Assembly (NCBI GenBank): GCA_944380885.1
Contig: CALWIZ010000011.1
Span: 1-59,670, forward strand
Source: an uncultured Clostridia bacterium
GTDB taxonomy: Bacteria > Bacillota > Clostridia > Oscillospirales > Acutalibacteraceae
DNA length: 59,670 nucleotides
Direction of reading: 5' to 3'
Made by a program: the position numbers and the translations under genes. The notes below the pieces were generated by a model that saw nothing but the letters and a program-made list of their open reading frames with translations, was not told the DNA's origin and made no database searches. This document shows, one piece after another, positions 35,278 to 45,500 of this stretch; the first letter of the stretch is position 1, and every line of letters begins with the position of its first letter.

Positions 35278-36165
35278 ATGTTGGTTACAATGAGGGAAAT
35301 GCTTGCCGACGCGCGTGAAAAAAAATATGCCGTTCCGGCGTTTGATGTAAGCAATTATGAGATGATTAAGGCGGTTATTGACGTTTGCGAGGAAGAGAGA
35401 TCACCCGCTCTTTTTATGTGTCTGAAGCCCGACCTGCAAAATAAAGGCATAAAATTTTTAACCGCTATGATAAAGGAAGCCGAAAAGCATTACACGGTTC
35501 CGGTGTGCCTGCATCTTGACCATGCTACTGAGCTTGACGATATAAAAGAGGCGATTGACAACGGATTTACATCGGTTATGTACGACGGTTCCGTTCTTCC
35601 GTTCGAACAAAACGCCGCGCGCACACTTGAGGTGACAAAAATCGCTCATGCAAAAGGCGTGACGGTCGAGGCGGAATTAGGGCATGTAGGCGACGCAATA
35701 GCCGGCACGGGGGAGGATATTCTTACAAAGGACAGCACCGCTAAGGTTGACAATCCGGAGGACACCCTTACCGATCCCGAAGAGGTAAGGAGGTTTATCG
35801 AGATAACGGATGTCGATGCCCTTGCCGTTGCAATCGGCACTTCTCACGGTGTTTACAGAAGCACGCCGGCGCTTCGCATAGACAGGCTTGAAAAAATAGA
35901 AAGCATAAGCAAATCCCCGCTTGTGCTGCATGGGGGTAGCGGGACACCTGACGATCAGGTTAAAGAGGCGATTAGGCACGGAATAACCAAAATCAATATA
36001 TACTCAGAGGTGCTTTACGGTCTTAACAGCGGACTTCGCGACAAGCTTAACGGCATACAAAACCTTTCGATGTGGCCGGTTTATGTATACGAGGACGCCA
36101 TAACGCGAATGCGTGAGGTTATACGTAATAAAATCAGAACTTTCGGAAGTGCAGGCAGAGTATGA
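35278..36165 (+). CDS. Class II (zinc-dependent) ketose-bisphosphate aldolase
   Basis: A 295-residue FbaA/GatY/KbaY-type aldolase. Conserved active-site and zinc-binding elements: LDHAT (about 81-85), EAELGHVG (about 133-140), GTSHG (about 189-193), and LHGGSG (about 220). It splits a ketose bisphosphate into dihydroxyacetone phosphate and an aldehyde. With the kinase and dehydrogenase it probably forms the final steps of a sugar catabolic path. Start is preceded by AGAGGG. The stop overlaps the next ATG, so it is coupled to the 2-hydroxyacid dehydrogenase. Confidence 0.92.
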   Translation: MLVTMREMLADAREKKYAVPAFDVSNYEMIKAVIDVCEEERSPALFMCLKPDLQNKGIKFLTAMIKEAEKHYTVPVCLHLDHATELDDIKEAIDNGFTSVMYDGSVLPFEQNAARTLEVTKIAHAKGVTVEAELGHVGDAIAGTGEDILTKDSTAKVDNPEDTLTDPEEVRRFIEITDVDALAVAIGTSHGVYRSTPALRIDRLEKIESISKSPLVLHGGSGTPDDQVKEAIRHGITKINIYSEVLYGLNSGLRDKLNGIQNLSMWPVYVYEDAITRMREVIRNKIRTFGSAGRV

Positions 36166-37184
36166 TGAAATTAGTAGGAATAGGGGATCTTTTTATTCCC
36201 TGCGAATATATCGAGCGCGGAATGAAACCGCTTGAAAAGTACGGCGTTTCGGTTTCGACTGTTGAATGGAAGTTAAAGGACTTTGAGGAGCTGCAAAATA
36301 TAAATCTTGCGGTTGAGCAGGGTGGGAGAGAAGATGTGGAAATTCCCGGTTATATTTTGGAAAAGGCAAGCGAGGCAGATATATTGATCACACAGTTTTT
36401 TCCGATAGGCAAAAAGCTTATTGATGCCTGCGGAAAGCTTAAGTATATAGGCGTGCTGCGTGCGGGTTATGAGAATATTGATTTTGAATATGCTGCCGAA
36501 AAGGGAATAAAGGTTTTTAATACGGTTGGCAGAAACGCTCACGCCGTCAGCGATTTTACGGTCGGAGTAATGATTGCCGAAGCGAGGAATATCGCACGCG
36601 GTCATTACGGAATAAAGAACGGCGAGTGGATAAGAACTTATCCAAACAGCGATTCGATTCCTGATTTTACCGGAAAAACCGTAGGAATTATCGGATACGG
36701 TGAAATCGGCAGACTGGTTGCGAGAAAGCTGAGCGGATTTGACGTTAATATTCTCGTATATGATCCTTTCTGCCGCGATGAGAATGTCAAAAAAACTGAG
36801 CTTGATACGCTTATGCGGGAAAGCGATTTTGTGACGCTGCACGCGCGGCTGACGTCTGAAAACGAGCATATGATAGGCGCCCACGAGCTTTCGCTTATGA
36901 AGCCTACCGCTTATCTCATCAATACATCGCGCTCAGGTCTTGTCGATGAAAAAGCGCTTTACGAAACGCTCAGCTCAGGAAGGATTGCGGGAGCCGCACT
37001 CGATGTATTCGACGTTGAGCCCCCGCCGATAGATTACCCGCTGGTAACACTGCCGAACGTTACGCTTACTCCGCATATGGCGGGAGGCAGCACCGACGCG
37101 TTTCTTAATACTCCAAAGCTCCTTGCGGCGGGATTAGAGGATTATCTTAACGGTAAATTTACGAGATTTTTGCTGAATAAATAA
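36162..37184 (+). CDS. D-isomer-specific 2-hydroxyacid dehydrogenase
   Basis: A 340-residue NAD-dependent enzyme of the phosphoglycerate/lactate dehydrogenase family. The Rossmann motif is GIIGYGEIG near 177-185. Catalytic residues Arg (NTSRSG), Glu (FDVEPPP) and His (LTPHMAG) are all present in order. It reduces a 2-oxoacid or oxidises a D-2-hydroxyacid. Here a ketoaldonate or lactate/pyruvate-type step in sugar breakdown is inferred. The ATG overlaps the aldolase stop codon, which supports a metabolic link. Confidence 0.9.
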   Translation: MMKLVGIGDLFIPCEYIERGMKPLEKYGVSVSTVEWKLKDFEELQNINLAVEQGGREDVEIPGYILEKASEADILITQFFPIGKKLIDACGKLKYIGVLRAGYENIDFEYAAEKGIKVFNTVGRNAHAVSDFTVGVMIAEARNIARGHYGIKNGEWIRTYPNSDSIPDFTGKTVGIIGYGEIGRLVARKLSGFDVNILVYDPFCRDENVKKTELDTLMRESDFVTLHARLTSENEHMIGAHELSLMKPTAYLINTSRSGLVDEKALYETLSSGRIAGAALDVFDVEPPPIDYPLVTLPNVTLTPHMAGGSTDAFLNTPKLLAAGLEDYLNGKFTRFLLNK

Positions 37185-37201
37185 ACGGAAAGGTGATTTT
37201 T

Positions 37202-37906
37202 ATGTCAAGAACGGTTTTTATAACAGGCGCCTCAAGCGGATACGGCAAAGCCGCCGCGAAGCGCTTTAAGGAAAACGGAGACACGGTGATTATGGCAGCA
37301 AGAAATGCCGAAAAGCTGAATTCGGCATGCGCGGAGATAGGCGGAGACCTGAGCATTCCGATGGATGTTACAGATCCGGCTTCATGGGATAAGGCTGTTG
37401 AGTTAATCAAAGAAAAATACGGCCGGCTTGATATTCTGGTTAATAACGCAGGCGGCGGCATAGCAATAAAGGACACCGCCGATCAGTCTGTCGCGGATAT
37501 AGACGCAGCGATTAAGCTGAATCTTAACAGCGTTATTTACGGGTGCCGCGCCTTTGCCGGAATGATGAAGGAAGCGCGCGCCGGAACTGTCGTTAATATT
37601 TCTTCAGTCTGCGCGCGTCACTGCTGGCCGGGCTGGTCGGTATATGCGGCGGCAAAGGCAGGCGTACTAAACTTCTCAAAAGGTTTCTATGTGGAGATGC
37701 AGCCGTATAACGTACGCGTTACCTGCGTTGTGCCGGCTTCCGCAAGCACAGGCTTTCAGTCTGCCTGCGGAATAGGGGAAACTAACGATACATTACAGAC
37801 TGAAGATGTGGCCGATACAATTTTTTATGTTTGCGGTCTTCCGCAGCGCGCAACGGTTGAGGATGTTACCGTTTGGGGCATAGGGCAGGTTGTTAATCCG
37901 CTGTAA
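37202..37906 (+). CDS. Second short-chain dehydrogenase/reductase
   Basis: A 234-residue SDR: TGASSGYG near 7-14, NNAGGG near 80, catalytic SSVCARHCWPGWSVYAAAK near 135-155. Start chosen at ATG 37202, eight bases after GAAAGG; an in-frame GTG three codons earlier overlaps that site. It is 18 bp after the 2-hydroxyacid dehydrogenase and is a second redox step of the pathway. Compared with the SDR at 34,514 it has a different Asn-Ala-Gly neighbourhood and probably a different substrate. It is a soluble enzyme without targeting signals. Confidence 0.88.
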   Translation: MSRTVFITGASSGYGKAAAKRFKENGDTVIMAARNAEKLNSACAEIGGDLSIPMDVTDPASWDKAVELIKEKYGRLDILVNNAGGGIAIKDTADQSVADIDAAIKLNLNSVIYGCRAFAGMMKEARAGTVVNISSVCARHCWPGWSVYAAAKAGVLNFSKGFYVEMQPYNVRVTCVVPASASTGFQSACGIGETNDTLQTEDVADTIFYVCGLPQRATVEDVTVWGIGQVVNPL

Positions 37907-37950
37907 TTACAGACTTACAGCGGTTGTTATACCGAAAGGATTGAAGCTTT

Positions 37951-39939
37951 ATGAGCAGAATGTTGATTGAAGCGGAAAGCTTTAAAAATCTCGGAGGCTG
38001 GGTTGTTGACCAGCGTTCAATGAACATTATGGGCTCCTCGTACATTATGGCTCACGGTATGGGAACGCCTGTGCCGGACGCGACAACATATGCGGAGTTC
38101 CCCGAAACCGCAAAATGGTATGCGTGGGTGCGTACACGCGACTGGACCGCCTTCTGGAAGCGTGGCAGCGCCGCAGGAATATTCCGTTTGAAAAACGACG
38201 ATGAGTATTTTGAAAATACACTTGGAAATAACGGTGAAAAGTGGGATTGGCAGTTTGCCGGCGCGGCTTATATAACGGCGGGAAAGCATAAGCTTTCGCT
38301 TTGCGATCTGACCGGCTTTAACGGCAGATGCGATGCGCTGTTTTTTACCACTGATAAAGATGATGTTCCTGAAAACACTGAGAAATTCCGCAGATTAGCC
38401 GCGCATACTCACGTTAAAGAGGATGAAATCGATTATGACCTCGTAGTTGTAGGCGGTGGAATGGCGGGGCTGTGCATGGCGCTCACCGCGGTACGTGAGG
38501 GGATAAAGGTTGCGCTTATACAGGACAGACCGGTACTCGGAGGCTGCAACAGCTCGGAAATTAAGGTGGGATTGGGCGGCTGGGCTCATGCAGAGCCGTA
38601 TCCGAATATCGGCAATGTTGTGGATCAGGTGTCTCCGGTTTTCGGACTTCCCGGATCTTACCCTGACGACCGTTATGAGGACGCGAGAAAACGCAACGCG
38701 TTTTACGCACTGCCCAGACAGTTCAGAGGGAACTATACGCTTTCACTCAATGAGCATGTTGTTTCGGTTGAAATGCAGGACGGTAAAATAGCCGCCGTAA
38801 CTTCAAAAAATATATACACCGGCGTCTTAAAGCGTTATCATGGAAAGCTTTTTGCCGACTGCACCGGTGACGCTGTGCTTGCGAGACTTGGCGGCGCCGA
38901 GGTTATGTACGGAAGGGAATCGGCAGGCGAATACGGCGAGGAGCTTGCTCCCGAAAAGGCGGATAATATGGTAATGGGTATGACTATTACCTGGTTTTCC
39001 GAAGAATCCGAGGATATACAGGATTTCCCGGATATCGACTGGGGTATTGAGTTTGACGAAAAGCGCTGTTACCGTGTGTTTGAGGGAGACTGGGAATGGG
39101 AAGTGGGTCAATTCCGCGATATGGCGGATGAAACCGAATATATAAGAGATTACTCGCTTATGACAATTTTCGGAAACTGGTCGTTTCTCAAAAACAGATG
39201 CAAGGATAAGGAAAAGTGGTCGCACAGAACGCTCGGGTGGGTCTCGCCGTTCGGAGGCAAGCGCGAAAGCTACCGTGTAAAGGGTGATTTGGTGCTTACC
39301 GAAAATGATATTGAGCGGCATATTCCGTATGAAGACGGTACGGCTTCTCTCACTTGGGATATCGACATACATTATCCAGAGCCGCGCAATATGCAGATGT
39401 TTCCGGAGCCGTTCCGTTCCTGCGCGATACACAGGGGTATAGTAAAGCACTATCCCGTGCCGTACCGCTGCCTTTATTCAAAGGATATAACTAATCTTTT
39501 TCTGGGCGGAAGAATAGTAAGCACCACGCATGTTGCGTTAGCGTGCGTCCGCGTTATGAGAACCTTGGGCGCATTGGGAGAGGTCGCCGGCTTGGCGGCG
39601 GGAATATGTATAAAAGAGGGCTGTATGCCGCGCGATATATATACAGCGCATTTTGACAAGCTTAAAGCGCTTATGGAGCGGGGTGTTGTCATAACCCCCC
39701 AGCATGCATATTACAGCGGCGACTATGAAACGCTTGCTTTTAAGGAGTGCAATACTTTTAAAACCTATCCGGTGGTTTCGCTCCCGCTTGACGATAAGGA
39801 GTGGATGTGGCGAATAAACCATTCCGGAATAAATTTCCGCGGGAAAGATCGCTGGAAAGGAATAGAAGAACGCGATACTCTTACGCAGGAGGAAAAGGAG
39901 ATAGCCGAAAGATTCCGTAAATCGCCTAAAATATCATAA
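37951..39939 (+). CDS. FAD-dependent oxidoreductase with N-terminal lectin-like domain
   Basis: A 662-residue protein. Residues 1-135 form a golvesin/CBM-like beta-domain (IEAESFKNLGGWVVDQ, then SSYIMAHGMGTPVPDATTYAEF). From about 150 a GlcD/FAD_oxidored fold begins with VVVGGGMAGLCMALTA, the FAD-binding GxGxxG-like motif, followed by DRPVLGGCNSSEIKVG. No signal peptide is seen, so it is cytoplasmic. Such proteins occur in polysaccharide loci of other phyla and are thought to oxidise sugars or sulphated/uronic derivatives. The last 150 residues contain conserved Trp/Arg segments. It is 45 bp after the second SDR with a GAAAGGA site. Confidence 0.85.
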   Translation: MSRMLIEAESFKNLGGWVVDQRSMNIMGSSYIMAHGMGTPVPDATTYAEFPETAKWYAWVRTRDWTAFWKRGSAAGIFRLKNDDEYFENTLGNNGEKWDWQFAGAAYITAGKHKLSLCDLTGFNGRCDALFFTTDKDDVPENTEKFRRLAAHTHVKEDEIDYDLVVVGGGMAGLCMALTAVREGIKVALIQDRPVLGGCNSSEIKVGLGGWAHAEPYPNIGNVVDQVSPVFGLPGSYPDDRYEDARKRNAFYALPRQFRGNYTLSLNEHVVSVEMQDGKIAAVTSKNIYTGVLKRYHGKLFADCTGDAVLARLGGAEVMYGRESAGEYGEELAPEKADNMVMGMTITWFSEESEDIQDFPDIDWGIEFDEKRCYRVFEGDWEWEVGQFRDMADETEYIRDYSLMTIFGNWSFLKNRCKDKEKWSHRTLGWVSPFGGKRESYRVKGDLVLTENDIERHIPYEDGTASLTWDIDIHYPEPRNMQMFPEPFRSCAIHRGIVKHYPVPYRCLYSKDITNLFLGGRIVSTTHVALACVRVMRTLGALGEVAGLAAGICIKEGCMPRDIYTAHFDKLKALMERGVVITPQHAYYSGDYETLAFKECNTFKTYPVVSLPLDDKEWMWRINHSGINFRGKDRWKGIEERDTLTQEEKEIAERFRKSPKIS

Positions 39940-39951
39940 GGAGAAAAAATA

Positions 39952-40863
39952 ATGATAAAACGTATTTTTGCGGTTGCCGCTGTAACGCTTTCAATAACGC
40001 TTTCTTATGTTTGTATGTGCTTTACCGCTTCGGCTGAAGAGGGCGAGGCAACCTGGACGCTTAATAATACTCATTATACAGTCGGCACTCTAAAAGAAGG
40101 GCTTGAAGCAATGACCGGTTCCGACAGCGGCATTATGATGCTGAACAGTGATTTTACTGTTTCAGAGACGCTGGATTTTTCAGACGGAACCTGCATAATC
40201 GATCTTGACGGTCATACGCTGAAGCTTGAATCCTCGGGTCTTAATATCGGGGAGGAGGCTGCAGTGAGTATAGTCGACGGGAAGGGCACAGGTTCAATAA
40301 TTATGGAAAATCAGGATGAGGGCGGCTTTGTCTTTAATGTCCTCGGCACTCTTAATTTCCAGTCGGGAAAAATAGTGGCGGAAAGCGATAAGCCTGTTGC
40401 CGTTAAATCAACCGGTACACTTGTAATAGGCAGCGATTCCGCTGAAAATGCCGCCGAAATCGGCAGGGTTGAGATTAACGGCGGCGAGCTTCGGCTTATC
40501 GGCAGTAAGGGAGTTACACACAAAATTTCCGGAATCAAAATAGCGGAACAAAGCAATGTTACCCTTGACTGTGCGGTTACTGTCAATTCGTATGACGCGA
40601 CTTCAGAAATAAAGGCAGGATATGAGAGCCGTAATGAGCTTTTAATCGTTGATGTTTCGGAAAAGGCGGCCGTAACGGCGGCTGAGAGCGGAACGTATAA
40701 GGGTCATACAATATCTGCGGCGGAAATAATGGGTATTGATGATAATATGTACGACCAGACGCTGTATAGTGTTATAACCGCTGCCGCAGCCGTTATTCTC
40801 ATAGCGCTCATATGGGTATTAACCGTTATTGTATTAAAAAAGAGAAAAAAGCGGTCGGGCTGA
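39952..40863 (+). CDS. Secreted, membrane-anchored beta-helix-like protein
   Basis: A 303-residue protein with a signal peptide (about 1-29) and a transmembrane segment near 272-295 with a KKRKKR stop-transfer tail. The middle has repeated short strands typical of a right-handed beta-helix (GTCIIDLDGHTLKLES, then GTLNFQSGKIVAES, then GTLVIGSD), a fold used for binding or cleaving pectin- and uronate-type polymers. No catalytic residues could be assigned. It is the last gene of the first operon, 12 bp after the FAD enzyme, and is followed by a terminator. Function is unknown. Confidence 0.75.
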   Translation: MIKRIFAVAAVTLSITLSYVCMCFTASAEEGEATWTLNNTHYTVGTLKEGLEAMTGSDSGIMMLNSDFTVSETLDFSDGTCIIDLDGHTLKLESSGLNIGEEAAVSIVDGKGTGSIIMENQDEGGFVFNVLGTLNFQSGKIVAESDKPVAVKSTGTLVIGSDSAENAAEIGRVEINGGELRLIGSKGVTHKISGIKIAEQSNVTLDCAVTVNSYDATSEIKAGYESRNELLIVDVSEKAAVTAAESGTYKGHTISAAEIMGIDDNMYDQTLYSVITAAAAVILIALIWVLTVIVLKKRKKRSG

Positions 40864-40876
40864 AAGGTAAAATTTT

Positions 40877-40919
40877 ACCGTGTACTTACTAATTCTGCAA
40901 TTTAGAGTACACGGTTTTT
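40877..40919 (+). terminator. Rho-independent terminator of the first polysaccharide operon
   Basis: ACCGTGTACT (40877-40886) pairs perfectly with AGTACACGGT (40906-40915), loop 19 bases, followed by TTTTT. It lies 14 bases past the beta-helix gene stop. Confidence 0.88.
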
Positions 40920-41009
40920 CATACTGTCAGAGTAAGCCGGACTTAAGAGATTGAAAAAGGCAATTAAGTATCTCCTGTGCTCGAAGACCGAAAACTCAGG
41001 ATTTCCTCG

Positions 41010-42161
41010 TTAAATATTCTGCCTTAAAATATCGTTGGCTGAAAGATATTCCGAAAAGCTTGCTTTAAGTTTTACGCGGGATTTAAGCTCTACCGAGTTA
41101 AAAAGCTTACGCGTATAGTATTTTACGGAATCAACGCTTATGCCCATATCTTCCGCGATTTCCTCATAGCTGTTGAACTTAAGAATGTCAGCAAGCATTC
41201 TGAACTCATATGCACTGCATATTTGCAGCAGATGTTCAATATTCTGCAGATTCTGAAAATCTTCGTCTGCGGTTATATGTATAATTGGGTTGTCAAACGT
41301 TATCACCGGCTTTTCAAACGATCCTATTGTCGAGGGGAAAAGCAGTTTTTTGCGGTTGAACGGCTTCATCCGGGTCGAGGCGCCGATTTTAAGCTCATGC
41401 CGGATGCTGTAATGTCCGGCGACACCGTCGCCTTTGCCGGAATGCATATGGATTTCAAGAATCTTTTGAGCCATAATATAATTACGGTCGGAAAATGATG
41501 TAACGGAGATCGGATAATATTTTCCGAGCATAGAGCTTTCCAGGCTGATGATAAACAGCTTTTTCAAAAGCGATTCATCGTTTTTCTTAAGGCGGTTTAT
41601 AAGATATACGGCAATCATGTCGTTAGGACAGATAACAGCCTCAAAGGAGTATATATGCCTGAAAAAAGAGCGGAAGCACATATCAAGCGTATCATAAAGC
41701 GGGAAAACCTGCTCCCCGTTGCATTGCAGCCATGGCATATATTCAACTATTGTGTTTGCAATCAGAACATGGTTTTCAAGGCTGCGGTTTATTCCGAAAA
41801 CAGCTACGTTTTGTATATTATACTCTTCAAGATATGTGAATATTTCAGAAAGCGTTGTCAGCCAGTCATAGGATACCGAGCTGAAAACGCTGCGGTACTC
41901 CGGAAGTCTGTTGCAGTCGGCTATTATCAGATTAACGCCGTACCGTAGATTTAATTTAATTGTTTGAAAGGCGAATTTGCTTGTCGCGGCGAAAAGAACG
42001 GCGCTGCCTCCGTTTTGCTTCAGCAGCTCCGCCGCTTCTCCGAGTGAGGACGCTTCCCGGCAAATTATCCGTTTCTTCTGGCACAGCCGGCGCAAAAGGC
42101 TTACCTTATGCATGCATATGGCGTCATTTTTAAATAAAGGGTCAGTTATTATGCAAAGCAT
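41010..42161 (-). CDS. Regulator with a sugar-sensor-like domain and C-terminal LuxR-type HTH
   Basis: A 383-residue protein. Residues about 1-300 match a periplasmic-binding/LacI-type sensor core (the QNVAVFGINRSLENHVLIANTI and AVICPNDMIAVYLINRL elements). There is no N-terminal LacI HTH. Instead residues about 335-365 (YEEIAEDMGISVDSVKYYTRKLF) are a LuxR/GerE-type HTH. The ribosome site GGAGG is eight bases before ATG. It is transcribed away from the second polysaccharide operon and separates it from the first, so it is the obvious local sugar-responsive regulator. Sensing of a sugar breakdown product is inferred. Confidence 0.8.
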   Translation of the reverse strand: MLCIITDPLFKNDAICMHKVSLLRRLCQKKRIICREASSLGEAAELLKQNGGSAVLFAATSKFAFQTIKLNLRYGVNLIIADCNRLPEYRSVFSSVSYDWLTTLSEIFTYLEEYNIQNVAVFGINRSLENHVLIANTIVEYMPWLQCNGEQVFPLYDTLDMCFRSFFRHIYSFEAVICPNDMIAVYLINRLKKNDESLLKKLFIISLESSMLGKYYPISVTSFSDRNYIMAQKILEIHMHSGKGDGVAGHYSIRHELKIGASTRMKPFNRKKLLFPSTIGSFEKPVITFDNPIIHITADEDFQNLQNIEHLLQICSAYEFRMLADILKFNSYEEIAEDMGISVDSVKYYTRKLFNSVELKSRVKLKASFSEYLSANDILRQNI

Positions 42162-42435
42162 ATGTAAATCCTCCGATTTTATCTAAAATTGTATAAATGA
42201 TTAATCAAATCTGATTATAATATTAAAACGCTTGTTTTTTTGCCGAAAAATAATCAAAATGCACAAAAAAAAACTAAACGATAAAAAAAGCGGCAAAGCC
42301 AAATGTAATTTTGTTGCTTTTCAGCACAGCAAATAAATGATATGATAAATTATATAGATAAACATTAAAAAAAAAGAAATTTTGATTAAACATTACAACA
42401 CAGGTACAGGGGCTGTAAAAAAATTAAATATTCTT

Positions 42436-42465
42436 TTGTGAATTAATTTTAACACATCATACTAT
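42436..42465 (+). promoter_or_regulatory. Promoter of the second polysaccharide operon
   Basis: TTGTGA (42436-42441), an 18-base spacer and TACTAT (42460-42465) precede the large GH16 gene by about 60 bases. The remainder of 42162-42435 is AT-rich and contains the divergent promoter of the regulator (TATAAT, minus strand, near 42222-42230) but no gene. Confidence 0.55.
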
Positions 42466-42485
42466 GTTTGTCCAGCGAAACAATT

Positions 42486-42499
42486 CCGCGGTACCGCGG
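42486..42499. promoter_or_regulatory. Perfect 14-bp palindrome, candidate operator
   Basis: CCGCGGTACCGCGG is fully self-complementary and is the only GC-rich block in an otherwise AT-rich intergenic region. It lies about 20 bases after the predicted -10 box and 12 bases before the AAAAAGGAG ribosome site. It may be an operator for the adjacent regulator, or an mRNA hairpin affecting translation. Confidence 0.6.
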
Positions 42500-42525
42500 T
42501 AAAAAAATAAAAAAGGAGAATCTGT

Positions 42526-45500
42526 ATGCAAAGCAAAAATATGCTTCTGAAAAAGGCTGCCGGCTTGTTTACGGTATTTATGCTGTTTCTGTCGGTATGC
42601 TACGTTCCTGTAACAGGAACGGCTCCTGTTGAAGAAACACAGCTGCCGCTTTATACCTTTGATTTCGATACCGACGGCTTAAGGGTTGAGGCCACGGTTG
42701 ACGGAACCTTGACTTCGGGCGCCTCATACCGTCTTATAGACGTTTCGGCGAATGACGGAGTCGGCAGAGCGCTCAGAATCAGCCTTTCAAATGACGCCAA
42801 CCGCGCGATTGCCTTCAACAACGGCAGCGAATGGCTTACGTTATCAAACGGCAAATATTACATAACATATGATTATATGATTGAGCAAAACCGTGATTCC
42901 GGCAATTCAAGCTTAAAATTTATAAAAATTACGGATAAAAGCTCTTTTTCCGCTTATTTAGGCTCCCAGGGCACTCCTGTCGGGGAGGATCTGATTGATT
43001 TTGACGCGGAAAAGAACGTATGGCATTCTGCCGCTGTTACCTTAAGGCTTACGGATATATCAACCTGCTATTTCGGTCTGCGCGCTCAGCTTAAGGACAC
43101 GGTATATATTGATAATATCCGTATTTATTCCTGCGTGGATGACCAGCCGGCGGTATATGACTTTGATTCTCATGATTTTCTTGACGGAATCGCACAAAAT
43201 GACAGCAGCAATATTACGGACGGGTTAAGCGGAGAATATTATAACGGCGACGATTCCTTTGTCCTTATTGAAAACTGCAGCAACGGCGGAGTTAATGCGG
43301 GAGAGCATTATTCCAGCAACTCGCGTTTTTCAAACGTTGTAAGCGTTGAAAGCGGCAGGAGCCGTTCAAACACCTCTGATCTCGCGGTTGGCGACGACGA
43401 CGGAATCACTGCCGGTACTGCCGGAAACGCGTATTATTACAGCAATTCAGAGCAATATCCCGGTCTTAGCGGTTCGGGGCATAATAACGTTCTGCGTTTG
43501 GGTCTTAACGAATACGCGGGCGCAAAATCAGACGTAAGCCGTACGGTTTTGCTTAATAACGGAAGCAAGCCGCTTTCGTTAAGCGCGGGAAATTATAAAA
43601 TTTCCTTTGATTATTATGTGGCGGGCAGCGCGTCTGAGCAGAATACCAAGCTTTGGCTCACGCATAATGTGAATAACGCTGTTTATACTGACGGAAAGTA
43701 TTATGTCTCGTCTTCAAGTATTGCCGATGTACGTGTGTTTGATATAAATAACGGTATTACGACTGATGCCGGTCAATGGATACATAGGGAATACAACGTT
43801 ACTTATGAAGAGGACGCGGATAATATAGGCTTTTTGGTCAGTTCGCTCAGAAGTGAGGCGGGCACCCGTGCGGCAGAGGTGTTTCTTGATAATATTTCCG
43901 TGATAAAAATTGACGATCCCGGAGAAAATACATGGAATTTTGATTTCGGTGTTAACGCCGCGGACGGTTCTGTAAATACCGGCGGCGGAGGAACATATGC
44001 GGTAGGCTCCTGCGACGCCGCGGCGGAGGGGACTGACGGCAACGTATTGAAATTCGGACATACGGCGGCGTATCACGGCGATGAAAGGAGCGTTGCGTTT
44101 CTTTCAGACGGAAGCGCCAAGCACCTGGAATCCGGAGTGTATAATATTACTTTCCGTTATCTTTTCACAAAGATAGAAGGAGACGCGACCTATAAGGAGC
44201 AGCTCAACTCAGGCTATATTTCCGATACGACAGGGCGTATTTACTTCGGCGGGATTAACGATTATGAGAATTTCAGAGGTACGGTGTCAGGTCAGCTGAC
44301 CGCTCTGCTGGAAATTCAGGAAAGCAGTCTTACCTCCGGTAAGACGGAAGGCGTGTGGTATACCTATACCGACCGGATTAAAGTGTCCGACGAAAACGGA
44401 ATTTACTTCGGATTAAGCTCGCGTCTGCTGCGGAATACTATGTATTTTGACGATATTACGGTCGAAGCCGTTGACGGAGATATATTTGATTTTGATACGG
44501 GAAGTAACCGCAATATGACCGCTTTATATGACAGCGGCAAGCTTATAGGCGGCAGCGGAATTTATACGATTGCCGGTACTGAAACAGAACAGGGACGGGT
44601 GCTGAAGGCTCCGGCTGATTTGAACGCCTACAACGGCGAAAAAAGATCAATTATATTTAATGACGGTTCCGCGCCGGCAAGATATTCAAGAGGTCTTTAC
44701 GAGGTGACATTCAAATACAGGTATGACCTGAACAGTCAGCCAGTCAATGCGGAATCGTGGCAGAATAATACCGCGGGCATAAATTTTGTAAATTTAGATG
44801 AGGCTTCGATCGGCACAAGCAATTATGCGAGCTGGCAGACAAAAATACTGACAGGCATCAGCGGAAGTGAGCTTAACGGCGACGGCGCCTGGCATGAAAT
44901 TACAAAAAGCTTCTATATGGATATAGATAACGGCATATTGGGGCTTGAAGCTGAATATCTGCGCGGAGTTTTTGAAATCGACGATATTATAATCAGAAAA
45001 ACACAATGCGATTACGAAAAGATACTTTCTGATGATACTTATACCGTTGAAGGCGACATTATTAAAATGCCGGGCTCCTATATATGGATAAGCGAATTCC
45101 TTGACACGGTGAATTACGGCAACCGAATGACCGTTAAAAATTCAGACGGAATAATAATTGAGGATAAGGATCAGCCTATCGCTACCGGATATATTGTAGA
45201 GCTCAGCTTTTATGATATAATAACCGGTCAGACTGTTGTTACAGACCGAAAATACGTTGCCGTGCCGAACGACCTTGACGGCAACGGTATTATGAATATC
45301 CTCGATTTAATAAGGCTAAAAAAGCTTGCCGCAAAGGACGGAGCGGTTGTGAACGATGAATTTGCTCAGAAGGGGCTTTATGAAGCGGTGATAGGCGGCG
45401 AAGCAAATGCCGATGCTGTCGCAAAGTTTAATACGGCTCTGCTTAATGCTCCCTCAAATCAACACAATGTGACCGTATCCGGAAACGGAATTTCCGGATA

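Noticed and set aside
24335..42290. ACTAAAACGATA-like strings upstream of both polysaccharide operons
   Set aside because: They occur in AT-rich DNA, differ in spacing and the match is too short to call a shared operator.
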